From: Pseudomonadota bacterium
GTDB taxonomy: Bacteria; Pseudomonadota; Gammaproteobacteria; Burkholderiales; Rhodocyclaceae
Assembly: GCA_018261905.1 (NCBI GenBank)
Contig: JAGTRU010000009.1
Span: forward strand, 124,001-188,000
Length of the DNA: 64,000 nt
Reading direction: 5' to 3'
The notes beneath the pieces are model-generated. The model was not told where the DNA came from. It worked only from the letters and a program-made list of their open reading frames with translations, and searched no databases. Shown here in pieces: positions 16,228 to 24,456 of this stretch (position 1 is its first letter; each line of letters starts with the position of its first letter). The translations under genes were made by a program, and so were the position numbers.

Positions 16228-17721
16228 ATGTATCAGAAACTACGTTTGGTTTTTGGACGCTGGCTTCCCTACGGGGATTTCGAGGATAAATCGAAAGTTG
16301 TCGCGGCACAGGGGCCGCGACCGTTCAATCTGTTGCGCTGGTTTTCCTTGCTCAGTTTCGCCCTGGTGGCCGTGATCAGTGTCGGATTCGCGTCGACGCT
16401 GACGCATTTCCTGACCCGGGAAATCCTGCAGCGCGACGCCTTGTTAACGACTCAGTTCGTCCACAGCATCGTTACCGTCCAGAATCAGCAGGCACGCCTG
16501 GGGCGCAGCTTCACCCTGGGGGGGATACTCGATGAGCGTGTCAATGTCGCCACGTTGGGGATTGACCCGCGGGAAGCGGCGTCGGTGCGCAGCCAGTTCT
16601 ACGACCATATCAAGTTGCTGCCGGACGTGCTGCTGGCCAATGTTTTTGCTGCCGATCGAAAAATTATCTGGTCGACCAACCCAGCCCTGATCGGCAAGTT
16701 TGATACGAACAACGACGAACTGGAAGATGCCATCAAAGCGCGGAGCATGGTGGCCACCAATTATCTCGACCAGGAAAATCACGGCGAAAAGCAACACAAG
16801 GACGAGCAGTTTTTCGCCGCCGAGCCGAAGAAATTCTTTGTCGAAACCTACATGCCCCTGTTGAATGGCGGGGGCGACGTGCTGGCCGTCGTCGAAATCT
16901 ACAAGGAGCCGGAGTCCCTGCTCGATGCCGTTAAACGTTGCCGCCAGTTAGTCTGGGCGTGTACCGCGCTGGGCATGATCTTTCTCTATCTGGCGATGTT
17001 CTGGATCATCCGGCGGGCCGACCGGACGCTGGACGATCAGCAACGGCAGATCCTGGAATCGGAAACCTTGTGCGTGGTCGGCGAAATGTCGGCCTCGGTC
17101 GCGCACGGCATCCGGAATCCGCTGGCCTCCATCCGTTCGAGCGCCGAACTGGCACTTGAGGGCGACCTCAAGTCGGTGCAGAAAAACGCCAACGACATCA
17201 TTTCGCAGGTCGACCGCCTGAGCAAGTGGGTGCGCGACCTGTTGGTCTTTTCGCGGCCGGTCGCCGGAGAAAACCAGGTCATGGACGTGCTCGCCCTGAT
17301 CGAAGATTGCCTGCCGAATTTTGCCGCGCAACTGGAAAAAAACGGTATCAATTGCTCCGTCATTCGCCCGTCCGGCACTGTGCCGCGGGTCAAGGGCAAT
17401 CGCTCGCTGGCGACGCAGGCGCTGGCCAGCGTCATTTCCAATGCGATCGAGGCGATGCCGGGCGGCGGTTGCCTGAAAGTGGAATTGCAGGTCGCGGAAA
17501 GGGAACACTTGGTCAGCCTGGTGGTTTCCGACACCGGCATCGGCATGTCGGAAACCCAGATGGATCTGGTCTTCAAACCTTTTTACACCACCAAGCGCAA
17601 TGGCCTGGGGCTGGGCATGGCGCTCGTCAAACGCATCATGGAACGTTTTGGCGGCGCCATTCGTCTACATAGCGGCGAAGGCAAGGGGACCCGTGTCAGC
17701 CTGATTTTCAACTCCGATTGA
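16228..17721 (+). CDS. NtrB/PrsK-like sensor histidine kinase
   Basis: 497 residues. Membrane helices lie at about 39-60 and 238-262, with a periplasmic sensor segment of about 175 residues between them. Then come the H-box (VAHGIRNPLASIR, His 293) and an ATPase domain with N-box (ISNAIEAMPGG), G1 (DTGIGM), F-box (FKPFYTTK) and G2 (GLGLGMALVKRI). The His-Gly in place of His-Glu is a small variation. The ATG at 16228 lies 7 bases after GGGGA; longer frames run from 16111. It ends 4 bases before the NtrC-like regulator gene, so the two form a two-component pair. The signal it senses is unknown. Confidence 0.92.
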   Translation: MYQKLRLVFGRWLPYGDFEDKSKVVAAQGPRPFNLLRWFSLLSFALVAVISVGFASTLTHFLTREILQRDALLTTQFVHSIVTVQNQQARLGRSFTLGGILDERVNVATLGIDPREAASVRSQFYDHIKLLPDVLLANVFAADRKIIWSTNPALIGKFDTNNDELEDAIKARSMVATNYLDQENHGEKQHKDEQFFAAEPKKFFVETYMPLLNGGGDVLAVVEIYKEPESLLDAVKRCRQLVWACTALGMIFLYLAMFWIIRRADRTLDDQQRQILESETLCVVGEMSASVAHGIRNPLASIRSSAELALEGDLKSVQKNANDIISQVDRLSKWVRDLLVFSRPVAGENQVMDVLALIEDCLPNFAAQLEKNGINCSVIRPSGTVPRVKGNRSLATQALASVISNAIEAMPGGGCLKVELQVAEREHLVSLVVSDTGIGMSETQMDLVFKPFYTTKRNGLGLGMALVKRIMERFGGAIRLHSGEGKGTRVSLIFNSD

Positions 17722-17725
17722 TGCC

Positions 17726-19138
17726 ATGACCCATTCTATTCTGATCGTCGAGGACGACGAGATGCTGGCCGACAACATCCGTCTCTATCTCGAACGCAAC
17801 CATTGGGAAGTCGAGGTCGCGCACAGTGCCGAGGCCGGACTGAAGCTGCTCGAGAGCACCCACCCGGATGTCGTGCTGACCGACCACATGCTGCCGGGCA
17901 AGACCGGCGTGCAGTTGATCGCCGGCGCCCTGGCGATCAATCCGCAGATCAAGATCGTCATGATGACCGGCGAGGGCAGCGTCCAGGTTGCCGTCGATGC
18001 GATGAAGGCCGGGGCCTGCGACTATCTTTCGAAGCCGGTGTCGCTGGCCGAGCTGAAGCTGGTCCTCGAGAAAGCGCTCGATCAGGCACATATGGAAAAC
18101 ACCTTGTCGGTGTTCCAGAGGAAGCAGTCGCGCGGCATGTCGATGGCGTCGATCATCGGCAATTCGCCGGCCATGCAGAACCTCAAGGCCAAGGCGCAGC
18201 AGGTGCTGGCGGCGGAACGACGGATCAGCGACGGCGATCTGCCGGCCATCCTGATTACCGGCGAAACCGGCTCGGGCAAGGAAATGCTGGCGCGGGCGCT
18301 GCATTTCGACGGGGTGCGCTGCGACCGACCGTTCATCGAACTGAATTGCGCCTCACTGCCGGCCAATCTGCTGGAGGCCGAACTTTTCGGCCATGAGCGC
18401 GGGGCCTTCACCGATGCCAAGGATAGGCGCATCGGTCTGGCCGAAGCGGCGGATGGCGGGACGCTGTTTCTCGACGAAATCGGCGAAATCGATCTGTCGA
18501 TCCAGGCCAAGCTCTTGAAGCTGCTGGAAGAGAAAACCCTGCGCCGCATCGGCAGCGTGCGCGAGCACAAGGTGAATATCCGCATCATCAGCGCCACCAA
18601 CCGCGATCTGGAAAAAATGATCCGCGAGGGCAGTTTCCGCAGCGACCTGTTTTTCCGCCTGCGGGTCATTACCCTGACCATGCCGCCGTTGCGCACGACC
18701 GGCGACGACATCCTGAACCTGGCCAATTTCTACCTGCAATTGCATTCGCGGCGCTACGGCAAGAAAAACCTGCGTTTTTCGGCCGAGGCCGAAGAGATGA
18801 TGCAGTGTTACGGCTGGCCGGGCAATGTCCGCGAAATGAAAAACATGCTGGAGCAGACCGTATTGCTGGCCGACGGCGAAGTGATCGGCTCCGATCAACT
18901 GGCCATCTGCCCCGGCTTGCTCCGCGAGCCGAGCGAAGTGCGTTACCCAGCGTCCGCCAATTCGGCGCCAGCCGTGCGCAGCACGGGCCGGGTCTCCGAT
19001 GTCGAACGTGACCTGGTCTTGAAAACTCTCGAAAAGACCGACTGGAACGTTTCGAAATCGGCCAAGCTGCTCGGCTTGTCACGTGACATGCTGCGCTACC
19101 GGATCGAGAAGTATCAATTTGTTGCCCCCCAGGAGTGA
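17726..19138 (+). CDS. NtrC-family sigma-54 activator
   Basis: 470 residues: receiver (D10, D11, phospho-acceptor D53, SKPVS Lys) at 1-120; AAA+ domain at about 145-375 with Walker A GETGSGKE, loop 1 FGHERGAFTDA, Walker B GTLFLDEIGE, sensor I (ISATNRDL) and Arg finger region (FRSDLFFRL); Fis-type helix-turn-helix at the end (WNVSKSAKLLGLSRDML). The sigma-54-contacting loop reads GAFTDA where GAFTGA is usual; this variant exists in working activators. It partners with the kinase upstream and is the best candidate activator of the four -24/-12 promoters at 6.2-9.6 kb. Confidence 0.94.
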   Translation: MTHSILIVEDDEMLADNIRLYLERNHWEVEVAHSAEAGLKLLESTHPDVVLTDHMLPGKTGVQLIAGALAINPQIKIVMMTGEGSVQVAVDAMKAGACDYLSKPVSLAELKLVLEKALDQAHMENTLSVFQRKQSRGMSMASIIGNSPAMQNLKAKAQQVLAAERRISDGDLPAILITGETGSGKEMLARALHFDGVRCDRPFIELNCASLPANLLEAELFGHERGAFTDAKDRRIGLAEAADGGTLFLDEIGEIDLSIQAKLLKLLEEKTLRRIGSVREHKVNIRIISATNRDLEKMIREGSFRSDLFFRLRVITLTMPPLRTTGDDILNLANFYLQLHSRRYGKKNLRFSAEAEEMMQCYGWPGNVREMKNMLEQTVLLADGEVIGSDQLAICPGLLREPSEVRYPASANSAPAVRSTGRVSDVERDLVLKTLEKTDWNVSKSAKLLGLSRDMLRYRIEKYQFVAPQE

Positions 19139-19230
19139 GGGTGTGGCACCTTGCCGATGTTTCCGAAAGTAGATCGGCCAAGGTCGAGCGGCATTTTTCC
19201 CCGCCGGCAGATGCCTTGAGCCGAGGTTGA

Positions 19231-20556
19231 ATGGGACAGGGCGGCCGCATCCTTGTCGTCGATGATGATCCGGGGATGTTGCATCTCATCGGCTTACGCC
19301 TGGCCAGCGCCGGTTATCAGGTCACTACGGCCGAGTCGGGCGAGGCGGCCTTGCTCGGCTTTCGCGAGCATCTGCCGCAACTGGTGATCACCGATCTGTA
19401 CATGAGGGGCATGGACGGGCTGGCCCTGCTCGATCATCTGCAGGCCGCGGCGCCCAGTGTGCCGGTGATCATGCTGACCGCCCACGGCTCGATTCCGGAT
19501 GCGATCAGCGCAACGCAACGCGGCGTCTTCGGCTTTCTCACCAAGCCGTTTGACGGCCAGGAATTGCTGCAACGGGTGGGTGAGGCGATCCGCCTTTCGC
19601 CCCTGCTTAATCCCGAACACGTCTCCGCGCAGTGGCGCAAGGAGGTGGTCAGCGTTAGCGTGCGCATGGAGGAAGCGCTACGCCAGGCCCTGCGCATCAG
19701 CCTGGAAGGCAAGGCCGCCCTGCTGGTCGGTCCGGGCGGCTCGGGCAAGGCGACGCTGGTCCGCGCCATCCAGCGGGCCGGCGCGCGCTCGGCCGGGCCG
19801 CTGGTGCATCTGCTCGCGGCGGACTACCCGCCGTCCGTCCAGGAGGCTATGCTGTCGCCGCATGATGCCGAGGGGGTCTGGCAGCGGGCAGCGGGGGGCT
19901 TGGTGTACCTGGCCGAGGTGGGGGCCTTGTCGCCGGCCGCCCAGGCTCGCCTGTTTGCCGTACTGCTGGCGCAAATGCAGGCGAGCGATCCCTTATACCG
20001 GCTGGGTCAGGCGAGTCAGCCGGAGGCGGTGCCTGACGTCCAGATCATCGCCTCGACCCCCCGCTCGCTCGAGGCGGCCGTCGCCGACGGGCGTTTCCGT
20101 CGCGACCTGTATTATTTGTTGAGTAAAGTCAGCCTGCAGGTGCCGTCGCTGAGCGAACGCCCGGAAGATATTGCGGTTCTCGGCCAGCATTTTCTTGCCG
20201 CGATCCGGCCCGAACTCGGCCTCCGTCTGGCGCCGGGGGCGCTGCAGGCGTTGCAGGCGGCGCGCTGGCCGGACAACGTCCGGCAACTCCGCCTGGTGCT
20301 CGAACAGGCCGCGGCGACCAGCCTGACGCCGGTGCTCACCGAGACGGCCGTGCGCCGGGTCATTCGTCAATATGCGGCGGAAAGCCTGGCTGGCTTTGAC
20401 GATGCGCGGCGTGATTTCGAGCGCGATTATCTGATTCGTCTATTGCAAACGACGGCCGGCAATGTGACGCATGCGGCCCGGATCGCCCGCCGTAACCGGA
20501 CGGAGTTTTATAAACTGTTGGCCAGACACGGCCTGGATCCGGTCGATTTCAAGTAG
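19231..20556 (+). CDS. GlrR/YfhA-like regulator with degenerate AAA+ domain
   Basis: 441 residues. The receiver is intact (D11-D13, phospho-acceptor D55, LTKPFDG Lys). The central domain aligns with sigma-54 activators but is eroded: Walker A is GPGGSGKA, Walker B is GGLVYLAEVG with Ala in place of the catalytic Asp, and the ELFGHxxGAFTGA loop is missing altogether (QEAMLSPHDAEGVW stands there). The Arg-finger region (RFRRDLYYLL) and the C-terminal helix-turn-helix (AARIARRNRTEFYKLL) typical of GlrR/YfhA are kept. It probably binds DNA without activating sigma-54, as a repressor, competitor or sigma-70 regulator. It starts 93 bases after the activator gene. Confidence 0.88.
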   Translation: MGQGGRILVVDDDPGMLHLIGLRLASAGYQVTTAESGEAALLGFREHLPQLVITDLYMRGMDGLALLDHLQAAAPSVPVIMLTAHGSIPDAISATQRGVFGFLTKPFDGQELLQRVGEAIRLSPLLNPEHVSAQWRKEVVSVSVRMEEALRQALRISLEGKAALLVGPGGSGKATLVRAIQRAGARSAGPLVHLLAADYPPSVQEAMLSPHDAEGVWQRAAGGLVYLAEVGALSPAAQARLFAVLLAQMQASDPLYRLGQASQPEAVPDVQIIASTPRSLEAAVADGRFRRDLYYLLSKVSLQVPSLSERPEDIAVLGQHFLAAIRPELGLRLAPGALQALQAARWPDNVRQLRLVLEQAAATSLTPVLTETAVRRVIRQYAAESLAGFDDARRDFERDYLIRLLQTTAGNVTHAARIARRNRTEFYKLLARHGLDPVDFK

Positions 20557-20860
20557 GGGCGGCGCTTGCCCGGTGCCCCTCTCGACAGGCGAGGCGAGCA
20601 GCTTACTTTGCGCCAGGGCGATGCGGCCGGTATAGTCATCTCTTTGGACGGCCGGGGGGCGGCAAGTCAAATCGGATCAAATCAACCTGGAACATGCAAT
20701 TAAACCGCGGAGACGCCGAGGAAAAACAAGACTTGCCCGGACTGTTCGGCACGCCTTCCGGGTGAGCCCCGTCAGCCAGGCTCGCGACATATTTTGTGAT
20801 TTCCTCTGCTCCTCGGCGACTCTGCGGTAAGGTTTCTAAAATAACGGCAAGGAATTCGCA
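20557..20860. other. intergenic region with repeat element
   Basis: The 304 bases hold no gene. More than half is the repeat at 20685-20843; the remaining 130 bases after the regulator gene show nothing definite. Confidence 0.6.
20685..20843. repeat. interspersed repeat with inverted ends, copy 1
   Basis: About 160 bases bounded by inverted ends: AAACCGCGGAGACGCCGAGG on the left pairs with CTCGGCGACTCTGCGGTAAGG on the right, with AACCT/ggTTT outside them. A second copy with the same ends lies at 60181-60348; the middles differ. It has no coding frame, as in MITE-like or REP-type elements. Confidence 0.65.
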
Positions 20861-21595
20861 ATGGGAGAGGTAATGCTGGCCTTGATGCGCACGCTGGGAA
20901 GCTTGCGCCACGGTCGGGTGTGGGGCTACGTGCTGGCGCCGGCCCTTTTTTCGTTGGTCCTGTGGGTGGCTCTCGCCATCTGGGGGTTGGGCAGGTTGGT
21001 CGACTGGCTGCTCGGTCATCCGCCGATGACCCTGCTGATCGGCTGGGGCGTCGCCTGGCTGGCCCATATCCTGGCTTACCTGGGCGGCTGGATGGCGATC
21101 TTCGCCTGCGCCTACCTGACCACTTCGCTGCTCGCGGCGCTGATTGTCATGCCGCTGCTGCTCAAACATTTGTCGGCGACCGAGTATCGCGACGTTGCGC
21201 CGATGGGCAAGGACAGTTTTGCAGCGGCCGCCGGCAACAGCCTGTGGGCTTCGTTGCTGTTCATTGCCGGCTGGCTGCTGACCCTGCCGCTGTGGATCAT
21301 TCCTGGCCTTTCCCTGATTCTGCCGCTGCTCTTGATGGCCTGGCTCAACCGCCGTACCTTTGCCTACGATGCGCTGTCGCTGCATGCGACCGCCGAAGAA
21401 TGGCGCGCCATCCGCCGCCAGCACGGCTCGCCGCTGTTTGTGCTGGGCTTGACCATGGCGCTGTTCGCCCATCTTCCCGTCCTCGGTTTGCTGGTGCCGG
21501 CGCTGGCCGCCTTGTCCTTTGTCCATTTCGGTCTGGAGGCCCTACGTCGAGCACGCCGCGGGGCCGTCGTCAGTATTGAGGGAGAACGTCTATGA
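20861..21595 (+). CDS. EI24-domain inner-membrane protein
   Basis: 244 residues with about five hydrophobic segments (about 25-50, 58-75, 80-105, 128-160, 188-215), matching the EI24/CysZ-like domain. In E. coli, CysZ takes up sulfate; members in betaproteobacteria are mostly uncharacterised, so transport of sulfate is only a possibility. The start at 20861 follows AAGGAA; ATG 20873 after GGAGAGG is an alternative. Its end overlaps the next gene by 4 bases (ATGA). Confidence 0.82.
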   Translation: MGEVMLALMRTLGSLRHGRVWGYVLAPALFSLVLWVALAIWGLGRLVDWLLGHPPMTLLIGWGVAWLAHILAYLGGWMAIFACAYLTTSLLAALIVMPLLLKHLSATEYRDVAPMGKDSFAAAAGNSLWASLLFIAGWLLTLPLWIIPGLSLILPLLLMAWLNRRTFAYDALSLHATAEEWRAIRRQHGSPLFVLGLTMALFAHLPVLGLLVPALAALSFVHFGLEALRRARRGAVVSIEGERL

Positions 21596-22356
21596 GTCGT
21601 ATCTTTGGCGCCGTCATCATCGGCGACGAAATTTTGTCCGGCAAGCGCCAGGATAAGCACTTTGCCAAAATTGCTAGCCTCCTGGCCGAGCGCGGTCTGC
21701 GCCTGTCCTGGGTAGACTATCTGGGCGATGATCGCGCCCGGCTGGCCGCCACTTTCCGGCGCACGATGGCGGCCGGCGACGTGGTGTTTTCCTGTGGTGG
21801 CATCGGTAATACGCCGGATGACCATACCCGCCAGGCCGCCGCCGCGGCGCTTGGCGTCGGGCTGGAGTTGCATCCGGCCGGCTTGGCCGAGTTGCAGGTG
21901 CGTTTCAAGGGCGAGGAAATCAGCGCCCAGCGCCAGCAACTGGTGACCTTCCCGGCCGGCGTGCAGATCGTGCCCAATCCTTTCAATCGCATTCCCGGCT
22001 TCATGGTTCGGGACCACTACTTCGTGCCCGGTTTCCCGCAAATGGCCCATCCGATGATCGAGTGGGCGCTGGATACGTTTTACCGGGAGCAGTTCCGGCC
22101 GGTCGACGGCATCGTCGAAAAGGCATTTCTGCTGACCGGGCCGAACGCTTACGAAAGCGCCCTGCTCGACCTGATGGAACATATCGTCGCCCGCTATCCG
22201 ACGCTGCGGCTGTTTTCCTTACCCTCCCTGCAGGGCCAGGAACGCCGGCACCTGGAACTGGGGGTGGAAGGCGAGCCAGCCTTGGTCGAACAAGCGATGG
22301 AGGAAATTCGGCAGGCGGTCGAGGGGCGGGGAATCACCTGGTGCTGGCGCCCCTGA
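21592..22356 (+). CDS. CinA-N/MoaB-like molybdopterin-binding-domain protein
   Basis: 254 residues. The N-terminal 170 residues match the MoCF-biosynthesis fold with GDEILSGKRQD and the binding motif SCGGIGNTPDD. It lacks the C-terminal CinA amidase domain, so it is the short form. Members may act as nucleotide or ADP-ribose hydrolases; the exact activity is not clear here. It is translationally coupled to the EI24 gene and followed by a strong terminator. Confidence 0.85.
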   Translation: MSRIFGAVIIGDEILSGKRQDKHFAKIASLLAERGLRLSWVDYLGDDRARLAATFRRTMAAGDVVFSCGGIGNTPDDHTRQAAAAALGVGLELHPAGLAELQVRFKGEEISAQRQQLVTFPAGVQIVPNPFNRIPGFMVRDHYFVPGFPQMAHPMIEWALDTFYREQFRPVDGIVEKAFLLTGPNAYESALLDLMEHIVARYPTLRLFSLPSLQGQERRHLELGVEGEPALVEQAMEEIRQAVEGRGITWCWRP

Positions 22357-22375
22357 GAAAGGCTCGGTAAACGCA

Positions 22376-22401
22376 AGAAACCCGGCAACGGCCGGGTTTC
22401 T
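22376..22401. terminator. bidirectional hairpin terminator
   Basis: AGAAACCCGGC-AACG-GCCGGGTTTCT sits between converging genes, with A/T-rich flanks that serve both strands. Confidence 0.8.
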
Positions 22402-22419
22402 GGTGTGCTCGGGCGCTGT

Positions 22420-22983
22420 TTACTTGGCGCTCTTCTTGGCTGCGGCCGCCGTTGCGCTGACGGCTTTGCCGCTCGCCTTGGTGGCGGTTTCAACATTGGT
22501 TTCGGCGATGTCGGAGAGTTGCTTGGCCATCGAGGTCATGCTGTCGAAAGCCTTGCTCGACGCACCGAGCATGGACTTCATGGTGGCGGCGAAGACGTCG
22601 CCGCCCAGTGGGGCGCTGGCGGTCGCCTGGTCGACGGCGCTGGCGGCATTTTTGGTGAAGATGCTGTACTGCGCTTCCATGACCGAGGTGATTTCCTTCT
22701 GCATGTCGGTCACCAGGTCGTAGACGCTGCGCGAATAATCGGCGAACTTTTCGACGCCGGGCGTCGCCAGTTCGCTGTTCAGCTTGGCGAGTTGACTGGC
22801 ATCCTTGGCGGCCAGCAGTTGCTTGGCATTGGCCACGGTGTTGTTGAACAATTCGCGGGAGGCGGCCAGGTTGATCGCGGTCAGTCGCTCGACGCCGTTG
22901 AAGGCGGTACGCAGCAGGGCGGTCATGACTTCAACGTTGGCTTTCTGGGCGGCGGCCAGTTGTTCGAGATTCGGGTTGCTCAT
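22420..22983 (-). CDS. phasin family protein
   Basis: 187 residues, a PhaP-type helical protein that coats polyhydroxyalkanoate granules. The core (about 5-120) carries NVEVMTALLRTAFNGVERLTAINLAASRE and VEKFADYSRSVYDLVTDMQ-like segments, and the C-terminus is an Ala/Lys tail (ATAAAAKKSAK) as in many phasins. The ATG at 22983 lies 7 bases after GGAGAAG; the adjacent ATG at 22986 is closer. It is downstream of a second phasin of equal length and separated from it by a hairpin. Confidence 0.92.
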   Translation of the reverse strand: MSNPNLEQLAAAQKANVEVMTALLRTAFNGVERLTAINLAASRELFNNTVANAKQLLAAKDASQLAKLNSELATPGVEKFADYSRSVYDLVTDMQKEITSVMEAQYSIFTKNAASAVDQATASAPLGGDVFAATMKSMLGASSKAFDSMTSMAKQLSDIAETNVETATKASGKAVSATAAAAKKSAK

Positions 22984-23021
22984 CATCTTCTCCAGTTTGG
23001 AATGGCGGCTATGGATGCGAC

Positions 23022-23051
23022 AAAGCCCCCGCCCGGAGGCGGGGGCTTTTA
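23022..23051 (-). terminator. hairpin between the two phasin genes
   Basis: AAAGCCCCCGCC pairs with GGCGGGGGCTTT around CGGA. On the minus strand it lies 9 bases after the upstream phasin stop, and would limit read-through into the second phasin. Confidence 0.6.
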
Positions 23052-23059
23052 CGAATTGC

Positions 23060-23623
23060 TTACTTGCTCTTCTTGCCGGCAGCGGCGGAAGCGCCAACGG
23101 CCTTGACCGTGGCGTTGGTGGCGGCAGCAACGTTGGCTTCGGTGATTTCAGCAACTTGCTTGGCGGCCTTGTTCAGGTTGTCGAAAGCGGAGTTGGCGGC
23201 GGCAATGGCCGACTTGACGGCGGCAACGGCGACATCAGAACCGGCCGGAGCGGACTTGGCGGCCTTGTCGAGGAGGTCGGCGACTTGCTTCTGGAAACCG
23301 CCGAATTGGCCTTCCAGGGTCTTCGACAGCTCTTCTTGGGCTTGGGCGGAGATTTCATACACCGAACGGGAATAGGCAACGGCCTTTTCGACATTCGGCT
23401 GGGCCAGGGAAGCCTGGATGGAGAGGGCTTCTTGCACGTCCTTGGCGCCGAGCAGGGCCTTGGTGCCGGAGACGCCATCTTCCAGGATGGAGCGGGCGGC
23501 GTTCAGGTTCAGGGCGGCGATGCGCTCGGCCGAAGCGAGGGCGGTGTTGGCCAGCGAGAGCAGGGAATCGACGGCGGTCTTGTTGGCGGTGGTGAATTGT
23601 TCGGGGGTAGTGAAGTAGGTCAT
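23060..23623 (-). CDS. phasin family protein
   Basis: 187 residues, start at ATG 23623 after GGAGA. The phasin core shows TPEQFTTANKTAVDSLLSLAN, ALASAERIAALNLNAAR and VAYSRSVYEISAQAQEEL, then an Ala-rich tail ending AAGKKSK. It is a paralogue of the phasin at 22420-22983. It lies directly behind a consensus sigma-70 promoter with PhaR-like sites, so it is likely abundant when polyhydroxyalkanoate is made. No polymerase gene is in the window. Confidence 0.93.
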   Translation of the reverse strand: MTYFTTPEQFTTANKTAVDSLLSLANTALASAERIAALNLNAARSILEDGVSGTKALLGAKDVQEALSIQASLAQPNVEKAVAYSRSVYEISAQAQEELSKTLEGQFGGFQKQVADLLDKAAKSAPAGSDVAVAAVKSAIAAANSAFDNLNKAAKQVAEITEANVAAATNATVKAVGASAAAGKKSK

Positions 23624-23690
23624 GGGTAGATCTCCTGGGAATGTTACGAACTTGGAAAACGGTGAAGTTGGTGACCGGTTGGTGAGCTCA

Positions 23691-23770
23691 TGTTGCACTG
23701 CACCATGGAGCCAATTATAAGAGTGATTGGCGCGCTGTCAACAACTATTTTGTGCGGTGCAGCAATTTGT
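23691..23770 (-). promoter_or_regulatory. phasin promoter with PhaR-like sites
   Basis: On the minus strand TTGACA (23741-23736) and TATAAT (23719-23714) are both perfect and 16 bases apart. TGC-rich sites flank it: TGTTGCACTGCACC at 23691-23704, downstream of -10, and TTTTGTGCGGTGCAGCAATTTG at 23748-23769, upstream of -35. They resemble the TGC-N-TGCA type sites bound by the PHA repressor PhaR in betaproteobacteria. Confidence 0.65.
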
Positions 23771-23853
23771 GAAAATAGCCACGAAATCAGACCGTTAGGC
23801 GATCGTTTCGGGCCGCCGGATGGGCGCTTGGCGGGCGCCTCGGCGGCGCCGTG

Positions 23854-24456
23854 CTAGTCGCGCTCGGGGGGCGCGATCAGGCCGCCGGAACCCTTCAGAT
23901 CCAGGCCTTCGCCGCGGCTGCCGGCCGGGCCGACCGGCGTGCCCTTGCTTTTCGGCTGGATGGTGGCGCGAACGCGGGGCGGCGGCCCTTTCGGATCGCG
24001 GTTTTCGCCGGCGGTTACCAAGTATTTCTCGCTGACCGTGTCGTACCAGATGTAGTCGCCCTTGAGCTGGTCTTCGCCGTTCTTGACCCAGGCCCGGTGG
24101 AAGAGTTCGAGAACTTCACTGTTGGTGTCGTATTCGATACGTTCGGCTTCGCCGTCGATGTATTCCTCGCGTCCTTCGCGTTTCTGGCGGAATTTGGCGA
24201 GGCTGCCTTTGCCCCCGAAGGCGGTCCCTTTCTGGAAACCATAACGATCTTCGGTGACCACCACGCGGTCGGCCTTGAGAATCATGGTGCCCTTGATGAG
24301 CACGACATCGCCTTCGAGAATCTGGATTTTTTTGGCGTCGTCGATGGAAACCTTGTTGGCTTCAAGTTGCAGCGGTTTGTCGCGGTCGGCTCTTTCGGCA
24401 AAGGCGGCCGGGCTGGCGAGCAGGCAGAGGAAAAGGGTGGCGAGACGGAGTTTCAT
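23854..24456 (-). CDS. lptA: lipopolysaccharide transport periplasmic protein LptA
   Basis: 200 residues with a Sec signal peptide cut near AFA (about 20). The OstA/LptA fold is recognisable by LQLEANKVSIDDAKKIQILEGDVVLIKGTM and ADRVVVTEDRYGFQ. LptA bridges the periplasm and carries LPS from LptC to the outer membrane. It overlaps lptC by 4 bases. The expected next gene lptB is absent; the operon ends here and phasin genes follow. Confidence 0.93.
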   Translation of the reverse strand: MKLRLATLFLCLLASPAAFAERADRDKPLQLEANKVSIDDAKKIQILEGDVVLIKGTMILKADRVVVTEDRYGFQKGTAFGGKGSLAKFRQKREGREEYIDGEAERIEYDTNSEVLELFHRAWVKNGEDQLKGDYIWYDTVSEKYLVTAGENRDPKGPPPRVRATIQPKSKGTPVGPAGSRGEGLDLKGSGGLIAPPERD

